64,000 nt of DNA from Desulfotignum sp032250905. Lineage in GTDB: Bacteria; Desulfobacterota; Desulfobacteria; Desulfobacterales; Desulfobacteraceae. The stretch is taken from positions 62,001-126,000 of the forward strand of contig JAVVEQ010000005.1 of the NCBI GenBank assembly GCA_032250905.1, written 5' to 3'. Of this stretch, positions 16,612 through 25,001 are shown in pieces. How positions within the stretch are numbered: the first letter of the stretch is position 1; every line of letters starts with the position of its first letter. The position numbers were made by a program, and so were the translations under genes. Below the pieces are notes generated by a model. It did not search any database. It saw only the letters and a list, made by a program, of their open reading frames with translations, and was not told the origin of the DNA.

Positions 16612-17361
16612 ATGAAACTGGAAGGAAAAAAAGCCATTGTCACTGGCGGCAGCCGGGGAATTGGACGAGCCATTGCCTTGCTTTACGCAAAGGAAGGTGC
16701 CGATGTTCTGGTCAACTACCATTCCAATGACACGGCAGCCAGAGAAACTGTGGCGGAAATTGAAAAACTGGGCAGAAAAGGGGTGGCTGTGGCCGCAGAT
16801 GTGGCCTCTTACACCAGTGCCCAGAACATGGTGGAAGAATGCGTCAAGCAGCTGGGAGGCGTGGATATCGTGGTGAACAACGCCGGGGTATCCAAACCGT
16901 CCATGCTCTTGAAAATGAAGGAAGAAGACTGGGATGCCATTATTGACATCCATCTCAAGGCCGCGTTCAACACCACCCAGGCGGCAGGCCGCCATATGAA
17001 AGAACAGAATTCCGGACGGATCATCAACGTGATTTCCACGGCCGGTATCTTCGGCACCATCGGCCAGATCAATTATGCGTCCGCCAAGGCCGGGATCATC
17101 GGGTTTTCCAAATCCGCTTCCCGGGAGCTGGGACGATACAACATCACGGTAAATGTCATCTGCCCGGGGATCACCAAAACCGAAATGACCGGTAAGCTTC
17201 AGTCCGATGAAAAACTGCGCAAGATTTATGAAGGACGGATCCAGCTGGGCCGGTTCGCCGACCCGGAAGAGATCGCCCCGGCCTTTGTGTTCCTGGCCTC
17301 GGATGACGCTTCCTATATCACCGGACAGGTTCTGGGTGTGGATGGCGGATATATCGGTTAG
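16612..17361 (+). CDS. SDR family oxidoreductase (FabG-like) within the bam cluster
   Basis: Classical short-chain dehydrogenase, 249 residues. The cofactor motif is TGGSRGIGRAIA, NNAG follows (VVNNAGVSKPS), and the catalytic set is Ser in ISTAGIFGTIG with YASAKAG. The C-terminus DASYITGQVLGVDGGYIG is that of 3-oxoacyl-[ACP] reductase-like enzymes. The basic-residue pattern after strand 2 (NYHSND) suggests NADP preference is possible. It sits between bamQ (38 bases) and bamA (77 bases), so it likely acts on a CoA intermediate of ring-cleavage or subsequent beta-oxidation, for example a 3-hydroxyacyl-CoA. This position is inferred, and FabG function in lipid synthesis cannot be excluded. Confidence 0.85.
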   Translation: MKLEGKKAIVTGGSRGIGRAIALLYAKEGADVLVNYHSNDTAARETVAEIEKLGRKGVAVAADVASYTSAQNMVEECVKQLGGVDIVVNNAGVSKPSMLLKMKEEDWDAIIDIHLKAAFNTTQAAGRHMKEQNSGRIINVISTAGIFGTIGQINYASAKAGIIGFSKSASRELGRYNITVNVICPGITKTEMTGKLQSDEKLRKIYEGRIQLGRFADPEEIAPAFVFLASDDASYITGQVLGVDGGYIG

Positions 17362-17438
17362 GTGAAAGACAGGTTTCAGATAAGAAACAAACTTACATTT
17401 AATGACAAAGATTCAATCTTAAAGAATAAGGAGGAACC

Positions 17439-18575
17439 ATGGCATTAGAGTGGATGCCCAGAGACAATGAGCCCAAGGATCATTCATTGCACAGAAATCC
17501 CTTTTGGAGCAACGAGGCCCCGGGAGTTATTTTTGAGAAAAAACCTTTGACCGATCCGGATGGTAAAGTGGTGGAAGGTCTGTATACGGCCTGGATCACC
17601 TTGAACAACCCCAAACAGTTCAACTCCTATACCACTGATATGGTCAAAGGCGTGATCGCGGGGTTTGAAAATGCCTCCCTGGACAGAAGCGTCATTGCCG
17701 TGGTGTTCACCGCGGCCGGCCCCTATGCTTTCTGTACCGGCGGGAACACCAAGGAATATTCGGAATACTATTCCAGACGCTGTGATGAATACGGCCAGTA
17801 TATGGAACTGTTCAATCACATGGTGGATTCTATCCTCACCTGCCACAAGCCCGTGATTTGCCGGGTCAACGGTATGCGGGTGGCCGGAGGTCAGGAGATC
17901 GGACTGGCCTGTGACCTGGCCATTTCATCTGACCTGGCCATTTTTGGCCAGGCCGGTCCCAAACATGGTTCTTCCCCGGCCGGCGGGTCTTCCGACTTCC
18001 TCCCCTGGTTTCTGACCATGGAAGACGCCATGTGGAACTGTGTGTCCTGTGAAATGTGGTCCGCCTACAAGATGAAGATGAAAGGCATGATTTCCAAGGT
18101 GGTGCCGGTATTGAAAATAGACGGCAAATGGGTCAGAAATCCCATGATCGAAACCGATAATTTTATCAAGGACGGTGAGATCGTTTACGGTGAGTACAAA
18201 ACCGGAGATGCCCTGGCCGAAGGCAAAGCCCTGGTGAAACAGCATCAGGCCAATGCGGATTTCGAACTGCTGGACAAGGAAGTGGACAAGGTGATCTGGA
18301 AGTTCGCCAACCTGTTCCCGGCCTGTCTGGTGAAATCCATCGAAGATGTCCGCCAGAAAAAGAAATTCTTCTGGGATACCATGAAAAACGATCACCGTCA
18401 CTGGCTGGCCGCCAACATGAGCGGTGAAGCGTTCCTGGGATTCGGTGCCTTCAATACCAAGAAGATCACCGGTCAGGACACCATCGATTTCCTCAAGTTC
18501 CGTCAGAATGTGGCTGCGGCCCGTGACTGGGATATGGAGATGTTTGCCGAAGTCATGGGCAAACCCAAAGAATAG
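17439..18575 (+). CDS. bamA: 6-oxocyclohex-1-ene-1-carbonyl-CoA hydrolase (ring-cleaving)
   Basis: BamA/Oah, the crotonase-fold enzyme that adds water to 6-oxocyclohex-1-ene-1-carbonyl-CoA and cleaves the ring to 3-hydroxypimelyl-CoA. It is widely used as a marker gene for anaerobic aromatic degradation. The 378-residue length is typical. Recognisable parts are ITLNNPKQFNSYTTDMVKGVI, the oxyanion-hole segments FCTGGNTKEYSEYY and RVAGGQEIGLACDLAISSDLAIFGQAGPKHGS, and the helical C-terminal extension ending RQNVAAARDWDMEMFAEV. GGAGG precedes the ATG by four bases. Two hairpins follow the stop, the second a strong terminator. The benzoyl-CoA reductase and dienoyl-CoA hydratase genes are not in this window. 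Confidence 0.95.
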   Translation: MALEWMPRDNEPKDHSLHRNPFWSNEAPGVIFEKKPLTDPDGKVVEGLYTAWITLNNPKQFNSYTTDMVKGVIAGFENASLDRSVIAVVFTAAGPYAFCTGGNTKEYSEYYSRRCDEYGQYMELFNHMVDSILTCHKPVICRVNGMRVAGGQEIGLACDLAISSDLAIFGQAGPKHGSSPAGGSSDFLPWFLTMEDAMWNCVSCEMWSAYKMKMKGMISKVVPVLKIDGKWVRNPMIETDNFIKDGEIVYGEYKTGDALAEGKALVKQHQANADFELLDKEVDKVIWKFANLFPACLVKSIEDVRQKKKFFWDTMKNDHRHWLAANMSGEAFLGFGAFNTKKITGQDTIDFLKFRQNVAAARDWDMEMFAEVMGKPKE

Positions 18576-18593
18576 CCGCTTGTTTCAGGAATA

Positions 18594-18610
18594 AGGTTGC
18601 TATGCAACCT
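18594..18610 (+). other. Small hairpin after bamA
   Basis: AGGTTGC, loop TAT, GCAACCT: a perfect 7-base stem directly ahead of the main terminator. It may protect the 3' end of the transcript. Confidence 0.4.
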
Positions 18611-18613
18611 GCC

Positions 18614-18655
18614 AGGTGGTTCGGAACGGTACGGGGTTCCGGACCACCTTTTTTT
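18614..18655 (+). terminator. Rho-independent terminator of the bam cluster
   Basis: Fourteen-base stem (18614-18627 with 18636-18649, one G-U type mismatch), 8-base loop, then six T. It closes the bamQ-SDR-bamA transcript. Confidence 0.9.
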
Positions 18656-18703
18656 ATCCGTGCTGATTTGAAAAAATGATGTCATGGGGGTGTCCCTTTT
18701 TTT

Positions 18704-19462
18704 TCATACATTGCGGATATAAACATAGCCGCCCCGACCGTAACCGAACATACGAAAAAGATGCAGGTAGTTTGTCGAGATGGCCTGATAGAAACGGTTG
18801 AAGGATACCGTGTAAGGATACGGCTGGAAAGAATCCACATCCAGGATCGTGACATCACCGGTATCCGGATCAAATCCTCCCACCGGCGAAATATGGGGAA
18901 TGTTCAGGTCCCGGACCAGGCTGCCCTGATCAAAATGGGCGATGATGATGCTGTCGCCTGTGCGTTCAAACCGGTTCAGACGAGACTTGAGTGTGCGGCA
19001 GAATGCAGCGGCGTCGACCGGATTCCGGGTGGCCGGCACCACTTCGATTCCGTGATGGGATATATTGAAGACCTCAAGGCTGGCTGCCACCACATTCCCC
19101 AGCACCGGCAAAGGAAGACCCCGCCGTCCCCGGTATCCGTTCGGCCCCATTCTTTCCTTCCAGTTAGCCGCAGTGACCCGGTCCAGCAGGTCCTGCTGGG
19201 TCACCGGCGTTTCCGTCATCCGGCCCTGATGCTCCAGCAGTGCATTCACCACACAGGCTACGGACGCCACAGAACAGGAGGATTCATGGAACTGCCGGAC
19301 ATGGTGGCGAAAGAGGGCTTCCTTGACTGGATTGCCCTCGATCTTTGGCAGGGTGGTTTCATATCGGGCCGGATCCCTGCCAAATGAACCGGTGCCGGTA
19401 AGCTTATGGAAAAAATACCGGAAGTATAATATCGTTCGCATCAGAATGAAGATCAATTTCAT
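18704..19462 (-). CDS. Phytochelatin-synthase-like cysteine peptidase (C83 family)
   Basis: A 252-residue protein with a hydrophobic N-terminus (MKLIFILMRTILYFRYFF), so probably membrane-anchored. The core matches the papain-like phytochelatin synthase domain: the catalytic Cys in QFHESSCSVASVACVVNALL, the catalytic His in HISPVGGFDPDTGDVTILDVD, and the Asp in the ILDVD part. Bacterial relatives hydrolyse glutathione or act on related gamma-glutamyl peptides; full phytochelatin synthesis from glutathione is usual only for the eukaryotic enzymes with a C-terminal Cys-rich domain, which is missing here. It stands alone between convergent bamA and the divergent amidinotransferase-like gene. The substrate in this organism is unknown. 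Confidence 0.85.
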   Translation of the reverse strand: MKLIFILMRTILYFRYFFHKLTGTGSFGRDPARYETTLPKIEGNPVKEALFRHHVRQFHESSCSVASVACVVNALLEHQGRMTETPVTQQDLLDRVTAANWKERMGPNGYRGRRGLPLPVLGNVVAASLEVFNISHHGIEVVPATRNPVDAAAFCRTLKSRLNRFERTGDSIIIAHFDQGSLVRDLNIPHISPVGGFDPDTGDVTILDVDSFQPYPYTVSFNRFYQAISTNYLHLFRMFGYGRGGYVYIRNV

Positions 19463-19543
19463 GGCCTTTTTCTTTTGTATTCTCGCATCTGCCTGAATCA
19501 GGTATATCTGTCAAAGTGATTCTAAATCTTTAATTTGTCAATA

Positions 19544-19573
19544 GACCGGCCATGATATTCGGCCGGTCCTCAT
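19544..19573 (+). other. Terminator-like hairpin without an upstream gene
   Basis: GACCGGCC (19544-19551), nine-base loop, GGCCGGTC (19561-19568), then CTCATTTTT. It has the form of a plus-strand terminator but lies between two divergent genes, so it would end a short unannotated transcript or act in the leader of the next gene. The rest of the 237-base gap shows no gene. Confidence 0.4.
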
Positions 19574-19699
19574 TTTTGTGGTTGCAATATCCGGGCGGGA
19601 TGGGTAAACACGGGTGACCGGCTCTTTCATGTAAATGCTTGCCATTGCCTTGAATGGTTGTTGAAACAGGAGATGTATTGAATTTTTAAAAAAGGGGAA

Positions 19700-20656
19700 A
19701 TGCAGACAATGAATACCTTTTTGGATACCGCCGCGTTTGGCGGAAACGGCTGGTCTCCCAGAATTAAAAGCCATGCGTCTGAAATCGGGGATATCTGGAC
19801 CGGTTGCGGCCTGGACAGTGAATGGAAACCATTGAAAACCGTGCTGGTTCACCCGCCGGGGCCGGAGTTGTCCGTATCCCGGGATCAGGTGAACGCATTT
19901 CAGCTGGCCGAAGCAGTCGATGTGTCAAAAGCCCGGGAGGAGCACGATCACATGGTCGAAATATATCGGGAAAACCATGTGCAGGTTCAGGTGCTGACTC
20001 CAGGACCACCGGTTCTTCCCAATCAGCTTTACTGCGCGGATCTGGTGGCCATGACCCCCCAGGGGGCGATTCTGGCACGACCGGCTTCCACGGTCCGGGC
20101 CGGAGAGGAGCGGTGGGTGGCCCAGACGCTGGGAATGCTGGGAATCCCTGTTCTGAAAACCTTGACAGGTACAGCCACATTTGAAGGGGCGGACCTGATG
20201 TGGCTGGATGCCGGCACGGCTGTTATCGGGCGGGGCCTGCGCACCAACCCGGCCGCCATCGATCAGATCTCATCCCTGCTGTCGGAAATAGGCATCACCA
20301 CCCTGGCCTTTGATCTGCCCTTTGGCACCATGCATTTCATGGGCATGCTTCGGATTGTGGACAAAGATCTTGCCTTTGTCTGGCCCCGCCGAACACCCTA
20401 TGCTCTGGTCACCGCCCTGAAAGACCGGGGCTTTCAAGTGAAGTCCCTGCCCAGTGAAGCCGAGGCCTTGTCCGGCATGGCATTCAATTTTGTGGTGCTG
20501 GGACCCGGAAAGATCATGCTGCCGGCCGGAAATTCAGAAACCATTGCCGCGTACGAAGATTTGGGCATTCACTGCATTCCTGTGCCGGTGGATGAGCTGC
20601 AGAAAGCCAATGGCGCGGTGGGATGCATGACCGGCATCCTTCATCGGGACATGTGA
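19700..20656 (+). CDS. Amidinotransferase-fold (arginine deiminase / DDAH-like) protein
   Basis: Guanidino-group modifying enzyme superfamily, 318 residues. Visible features are the N-terminal LKTVLVHPPGPEL strand, the acidic motif TATFEGADLMWLDAG, the catalytic His region FGTMHFMGMLRIVDKDLAFVWP, and the nucleophilic Cys in GAVGCMTGILHR near the C-terminus. Members hydrolyse arginine, methylarginines or similar compounds, or transfer the amidino group. The pattern after the Cys differs from the GGGxHC ending of classical arginine deiminase, so a DDAH-like or other guanidine hydrolase is equally possible. Two starts are possible: 19700 (GGGG only two bases upstream) and 19709 (eleven bases). 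No carbamate kinase or ornithine transcarbamylase gene adjoins. Confidence 0.8.
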   Translation: MQTMNTFLDTAAFGGNGWSPRIKSHASEIGDIWTGCGLDSEWKPLKTVLVHPPGPELSVSRDQVNAFQLAEAVDVSKAREEHDHMVEIYRENHVQVQVLTPGPPVLPNQLYCADLVAMTPQGAILARPASTVRAGEERWVAQTLGMLGIPVLKTLTGTATFEGADLMWLDAGTAVIGRGLRTNPAAIDQISSLLSEIGITTLAFDLPFGTMHFMGMLRIVDKDLAFVWPRRTPYALVTALKDRGFQVKSLPSEAEALSGMAFNFVVLGPGKIMLPAGNSETIAAYEDLGIHCIPVPVDELQKANGAVGCMTGILHRDM

Positions 20657-20673
20657 AAAAACCGGCGGTTTTT
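20657..20673 (+). terminator. Possible short terminator
   Basis: AAAAACC, loop GGC, GGTTTTT directly after the stop codon of the preceding gene. The stem is short and mostly A-T, so efficiency is uncertain. Confidence 0.4.
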
Positions 20674-20705
20674 CCAATGAATCACAAAAAACCCGCGATT
20701 ACATA

Positions 20706-20734
20706 TTGATTTTGTTGCCAACAATTTATATAGA
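20706..20734 (+). promoter_or_regulatory. Possible promoter of the octahaem cytochrome gene
   Basis: TTGATT (20706-20711), 17-base spacer, TATAGA (20729-20734). The spacer contains the inverted repeat TTGTTG-C-CAACAA (20712-20724), placed where a repressor could occlude the promoter. Confidence 0.4.
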
Positions 20735-20790
20735 TCAGGTGACAAATAAAAAGAACACCATACCTGAGGAATAATACATACTGGAGGGAC

Positions 20791-21654
20791 ATGATGAAAT
20801 CATATGCACGTTTGGTCTGCTGGGTGGTCGCACTGATAATCATACCGGGACAGTACCTGGTACAAGCGGATAAAGACCCGGAACAGCTCATGCTGCCCAC
20901 CGGCACCATGACGCTTTCTGCACCACCCGATGCTGAACGTGAACCTGCATTGTCTCCGGTGGTATTCCCCCATTCCCTGCATTTTGCCTATTCATGCAAG
21001 GACTGCCATCATGAATGGGATGGTCAAAGTGAGATCCAGAGCTGTGCTGCAGCCGGATGCCATGAAAACCTGTGGGCCGCCCCTCCCGGCGCCACCCCTT
21101 TGGGAGAAAAACGGATCAAGTCCCTGGCCGGGGCGTATCACCAGACCTGCCGGGACTGCCATCGCAATGAACTCAAGGCGCAGAAGGCCGCCGGCATGAA
21201 GCGCTTTTACACCGGTCCCATCGATTGTGAAGGGTGTCATCCGGAACCCCATGCCGAACCGGTGCATGACATTGAAATGTTGCCGGTTCCCTTGGGCACC
21301 CTGACCATCGCCCCGCCGGAGGGAGTGGATGCCAAACGTCCTGCCGTTGAATTTCCGCACGGCGCTCATTTCGACTATTCCTGCCAGTTGTGCCACCATG
21401 ACTGGGATGGAGAAAGCGAAGTGGAAGGCTGTATGACCGAAGGATGTCATGATCAGCTCGAACCGGATCCTTCCACCCGGAACATCAAGGATCCGGCCAA
21501 TGTGTACTATTATCTGGCCGCCTATCACAATACCTGCCTGCCGTGTCACAGGGAATTGCAGCAGGAACGCAACGCCTTTATGAAAGCCGGTATCACCGAT
21601 GAGGAAGAACTGCCCGCAGCCGGACCGGTGGCCTGTATTGAATGTCATAGATAA
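20791..21654 (+). CDS. Octahaem class III cytochrome c (tandem cytochrome c3)
   Basis: Periplasmic multihaem electron carrier of 287 residues with a signal peptide (hydrophobic core LVCWVVALIIIPG, cleavage near VQA). Eight haem motifs are seen: CxxCH at Cys69, Cys120, Cys146, Cys198, Cys249 and Cys282, and CxxxxCH at Cys85 and Cys214. They form two copies of one four-haem unit offset by 129 residues. Each unit starts with a conserved PTGTMTLSAPP/PLGTLTIAPP strand, then PHS(G)xHFxYSCxxCHHxWDG, and ends with a GPxxCxxCH motif. Distal histidines are present in PHSLHF and PHGAHF. Such proteins shuttle electrons between periplasmic hydrogenases or formate dehydrogenases and membrane complexes. GGAGGG favours ATG 20794 over 20791. 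The gene is alone. Confidence 0.93.
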   Translation: MMKSYARLVCWVVALIIIPGQYLVQADKDPEQLMLPTGTMTLSAPPDAEREPALSPVVFPHSLHFAYSCKDCHHEWDGQSEIQSCAAAGCHENLWAAPPGATPLGEKRIKSLAGAYHQTCRDCHRNELKAQKAAGMKRFYTGPIDCEGCHPEPHAEPVHDIEMLPVPLGTLTIAPPEGVDAKRPAVEFPHGAHFDYSCQLCHHDWDGESEVEGCMTEGCHDQLEPDPSTRNIKDPANVYYYLAAYHNTCLPCHRELQQERNAFMKAGITDEEELPAAGPVACIECHR

Positions 21655-21729
21655 CCGGCCCGGCCCGGGCGGGATCTTATTGTGACAGATCGTCTTCCGG
21701 AAGCAATGACTGCCGGCGGGACAAGCGGA

Positions 21730-22197
21730 TCAGGATGACGGCGGCGCCTGCCTTATTTCATGGGCTGTGCCGTCCAGCATCAGAAACAGACGGTCCTCTT
21801 TTTCTTCGATATGACGGGCCAGTTTGATCAATGACCCCTGGCCGAATTTGATGCAATGCTCCGGGGTCTGAACATACAGGTTGTCGTCCCGGATGAACAA
21901 TTGTTTCGGGTCCAGGGCAATGGTGTCGGTGGTGTTCAATACCAGGGTGTGGGCATCTTTGATGTCCACAACGAACAGGGCCGTGTCTTCATAAGGAAAA
22001 TAGACTTTTTCCTCGCAGCCGTCCCGGATCTGATAGACATGATACCCCTGGTCGTCCTTGCGGATGGATTTATGAAAATAAGCTATAATTTTAGGGTGTT
22101 CGAATTTTCCGTGTTCATTATGCCAGATACCGTTTTTATCCATCCAGAAAACCGCGTTTTCCTTTGGAACGATAATCTGTTTCTTTTCAGATGCCAT
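21730..22197 (-). CDS. DUF1285-like protein
   Basis: A 155-residue soluble protein of unknown function. It has the outline I recall for DUF1285: a start with DKNGIWHNEHGKFEHPKIIAYFHKSI, then DDQGYHVYQIRDGCEEKVYFPYEDTALFVVDI, two beta-rich repeats (TIALDPKQLFIRDDNLYVQ) and an ending FGQGSLIKLARHIEEKEDRLFLMLDG. The start at 22197 is preferred because AGGAG lies eight bases upstream; an ATG at 22221 would add eight residues. It is divergent from hrpB with only 39 bases between them, and convergent with the octahaem cytochrome. Members are seen in many Proteobacteria without an assigned role. Confidence 0.65.
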   Translation of the reverse strand: MASEKKQIIVPKENAVFWMDKNGIWHNEHGKFEHPKIIAYFHKSIRKDDQGYHVYQIRDGCEEKVYFPYEDTALFVVDIKDAHTLVLNTTDTIALDPKQLFIRDDNLYVQTPEHCIKFGQGSLIKLARHIEEKEDRLFLMLDGTAHEIRQAPPSS

Positions 22198-22236
22198 TTC
22201 AGCGACTCCTGTTGTCATCACAATTAATCTCTGTTA

Positions 22237-24825
22237 ATGGTCTTACCCAAAAAAACCTTGAAGAACAATAGAGAATCCGCTTTTTTTTCTCATCCGGACC
22301 TGCCGGTGAATCAGGTGTTGCCTCAGGTGAGGGCGGCTTTGGGTGATCCTGGACGGGCGGTGCTTCAGGCCCCGCCAGGTTCCGGGAAAACCACCCGGGT
22401 CCCCCTCTCCCTGGTGGATGCACCATGGCTGGCCGGCAAAAAAATCCTCATGCTGGAACCCCGCCGCCTGGCGGCCCGGACCTGCGCCCGGTTCATGGCG
22501 GCATTGTGCCGGGAAAAAGTGGGGCAGACTGTGGGATATCGGATCCGCATGGAGACCCGGGCAGGGCCTCAAACCCGTCTTGAGGTGGTCACCGAGGCGA
22601 TCCTGACCCGGATGATCCAGAATGATCCGGCCCTGGAAGGGGTGGGCCTGGTGATTTTTGATGAGTTTCACGAGCGTCACATCCACAGCGATCTGGGGTT
22701 GGCCCTGTGCCTGGAATCAGTTGAGGTGCTGCGGCCGGACCTGCGGATACTGGTCATGTCCGCCACCATGGATACCGCCGCTCTGGGCGTTCTTCTGGAC
22801 CCGGTGAAGATTATTACATCTGAAGGACGGCAGTGGCCGGTGGATACATTCTACCTGCCTCCACCTGCCGGCCGGGCAGGTCCCGGACCTTTTGGTCCGG
22901 TGCTGACCGGGTGTGTGACAGCGGTTCTTTCAGCATTGAAGGATCAGGCCGGCGATATTCTGGTGTTTCTGCCCGGGGCCGCTGAAATCCGGCAGACGGA
23001 ACGGATGCTGATGGAAAAAATCGGCCCGGGTGTCCAGGTATTTGCCTTGTCCGGCCGCCTGCCCTTTGACAGACAGCGGAGCGCTCTGGCACCTTCCCCG
23101 CCGGAACGCCGCAAAGTGGTCCTGGCAACGGCCATCGCGGAAACATCCCTGACCATTGAAGGGGTGAGCGTTGTGGTGGATTCCGGCCTGATGCGCAAGC
23201 CCAGGTTTTTCCCGGGTACCGGACTGACCCGGCTTCAGACCCTGCCGGTGTCCCGGGCATCGGCGGACCAGCGCCGGGGCCGGGCCGGGCGCACAGGACC
23301 CGGCATCTGTTACCGCATCTGGTCCGAGCATGTGCACAAAGGGCTGGTGCCGTTTTCCCGGCCGGAGATCCTTGAACAGGACCTGGCTGGCGTGGCCCTG
23401 GAACTGGCCCTGTGGGGTGTCCGTGACCCCGATGGTTTGAAATGGCTGGACCCACCCCCGGCCCCGGCGTTTGCACAGGCCAGGGACCTGCTGCACCGTC
23501 TGGAATGCCTGGATGATCAGGGAAGAATCACGGCCCACGGCAAAGCGGTTGCAGGATCCGGAATCCACCCGCGGCTGGGGCATATGATTCTGACAGCGGA
23601 TCGTTCCGGCAGCGGGTTTCTCGCCTGCTGTCTTTCTTTGCTGCTGGAAGAGAATCCGGGTCTGCCCGGATTCTCCCATGACCCGGATCTTCGCAGCCGG
23701 TTGGAAATACTGGCTTCATTTCAGCAGAACCGGAACATACCGGATAAAAAAATACCGCGCGACGATGACGTGCCGGCAAACATCCTGCTGGCCGCATCCC
23801 GGCGTCTTGCCCGGAAACTGAACATCCGTGAGAATTCCATTGATCCGGAAAAAGCCGGCATCATACTTTCTCTGGGATTCCCTGAACGGGTGGCCCGCCG
23901 TCGGGGGCCGTTGTCCTATGTCATGGCATCGGGGAGTGGCGGGCGTTTCAGAGAGCCCAACACCGTGTCCATGCATGAGTATATCCTTGCGGCCCATGTG
24001 GAAGGACATCCCGGAAACGCCATGATTTTTCTGGCCGCACCGGTTGAGTTGCAGGATCTGGAAAAGGTGTGGGCCCATGACATAAAAATCCGGGAATCGG
24101 TGGTGTGGGACATGGGCAGGCTGATGGTTCAGGCCGTCAGGCAAACCTGGTATGGGAAGATCTTAATCCGGCAGGCCTCCTTGCCGGATCCGGATCCGGA
24201 AGCGGTGCAAAGGGCCATGATCCAGGGAATCCGGCAGATGGGTCTGGAAGCGCTGCCCTGGACCCGAAAATGGATGCAGTTCCGTCACCGGGTCTGTTTT
24301 TTGCGGGAACAGGCCGGACTCGTTCACCTGCCAGACCTGTCCGATGCCGGATTGATTGAAACGCTTCCGTCGTGGCTGGGACCTTTTATGGCCGGATCCC
24401 GGTCCGCCCGGGATCTGAAGCAGGTGGACCTGGCCGGGGCACTTACAGAAATGCTGTCCTGGGACGACCGGCAGCAGGTGGATACCCTGGCTCCCTCCCA
24501 TATCACAGTGCCTTCGGGTTCCCGCATCCCATTGACTTATACAGACGGCACTCAGGTGTTGGCTTCTCCGATTCTGGCGGTTCGGCTCCAGGAGATGCTG
24601 GGTGAAACCCGCACGCCCACGGTGGCCGGCGGCCGGATTGCCGTGACCCTGCACCTGCTGTCCCCTGCCGGTCGGCCTGTCCAGATGACGAAGGATCTTG
24701 AAAGTTTCTGGAAAAATACCTATCAGTCAGTGAAAAAAGATCTGATGGGACGATACCCGAAGCATTTCTGGCCGGAAAATCCGCTGACGGCCGGGCCGAC
24801 CCGCCGGGTCAAACCTCGAAAATAA
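22237..24825 (+). CDS. hrpB: ATP-dependent RNA helicase HrpB
   Basis: DEAH-box-type helicase of 862 residues, near the usual HrpB size. Motif I is APPGSGKTTRVPLSL, motif Ia LEPRRLAAR, motif II DEFHERH (the HrpB variant of DEAH), motif III SATMD, and the C-terminal RecA lobe has FLPGAAEIRQTE, VLATAIAETSLTIEGVSVVVDSG and the arginine-finger motif QRRGRAGRTGPGICYRIW. The HrpB-specific C-terminal domain (WLGPFMAGSRSARDLKQVDLAGAL, then HITVPSGSRIPLTYTDG and the ending LTAGPTRRVKPRK) is present. Function in bacteria is poorly known; RNA metabolism is presumed. Confidence 0.95.
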   Translation: MVLPKKTLKNNRESAFFSHPDLPVNQVLPQVRAALGDPGRAVLQAPPGSGKTTRVPLSLVDAPWLAGKKILMLEPRRLAARTCARFMAALCREKVGQTVGYRIRMETRAGPQTRLEVVTEAILTRMIQNDPALEGVGLVIFDEFHERHIHSDLGLALCLESVEVLRPDLRILVMSATMDTAALGVLLDPVKIITSEGRQWPVDTFYLPPPAGRAGPGPFGPVLTGCVTAVLSALKDQAGDILVFLPGAAEIRQTERMLMEKIGPGVQVFALSGRLPFDRQRSALAPSPPERRKVVLATAIAETSLTIEGVSVVVDSGLMRKPRFFPGTGLTRLQTLPVSRASADQRRGRAGRTGPGICYRIWSEHVHKGLVPFSRPEILEQDLAGVALELALWGVRDPDGLKWLDPPPAPAFAQARDLLHRLECLDDQGRITAHGKAVAGSGIHPRLGHMILTADRSGSGFLACCLSLLLEENPGLPGFSHDPDLRSRLEILASFQQNRNIPDKKIPRDDDVPANILLAASRRLARKLNIRENSIDPEKAGIILSLGFPERVARRRGPLSYVMASGSGGRFREPNTVSMHEYILAAHVEGHPGNAMIFLAAPVELQDLEKVWAHDIKIRESVVWDMGRLMVQAVRQTWYGKILIRQASLPDPDPEAVQRAMIQGIRQMGLEALPWTRKWMQFRHRVCFLREQAGLVHLPDLSDAGLIETLPSWLGPFMAGSRSARDLKQVDLAGALTEMLSWDDRQQVDTLAPSHITVPSGSRIPLTYTDGTQVLASPILAVRLQEMLGETRTPTVAGGRIAVTLHLLSPAGRPVQMTKDLESFWKNTYQSVKKDLMGRYPKHFWPENPLTAGPTRRVKPRK

Positions 24826-25001
24826 CTGTTTAAAAAAAATTGACTTCCATGGTATGGTATTTTTTCATCGGTTAAAGATCAGCTGATATCGGACCCGGAC
24901 TGGCAGTCGGTATCCGAAGACGGCACCCAATTGCCGGATTCCTTGCACCGGTGAGTATCTTGAATCAGGATAGGGGCAGACTTCATGGCTATGATTCTTT
25001 G
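24826..25001. other. Gap between convergent genes
   Basis: 176 bases between hrpB and the zinc dehydrogenase. An imperfect hairpin (about 24885-24917, GATATCGGAC with GTCGGTATC) is visible. I see no gene. Confidence 0.4.

Noticed and set aside
24826..25001. Possible riboswitch or RNA gene between hrpB and the zinc dehydrogenase
   Set aside because: It lies at the 3' ends of two convergent genes and the hairpin is imperfect; no known RNA motif is recognised.
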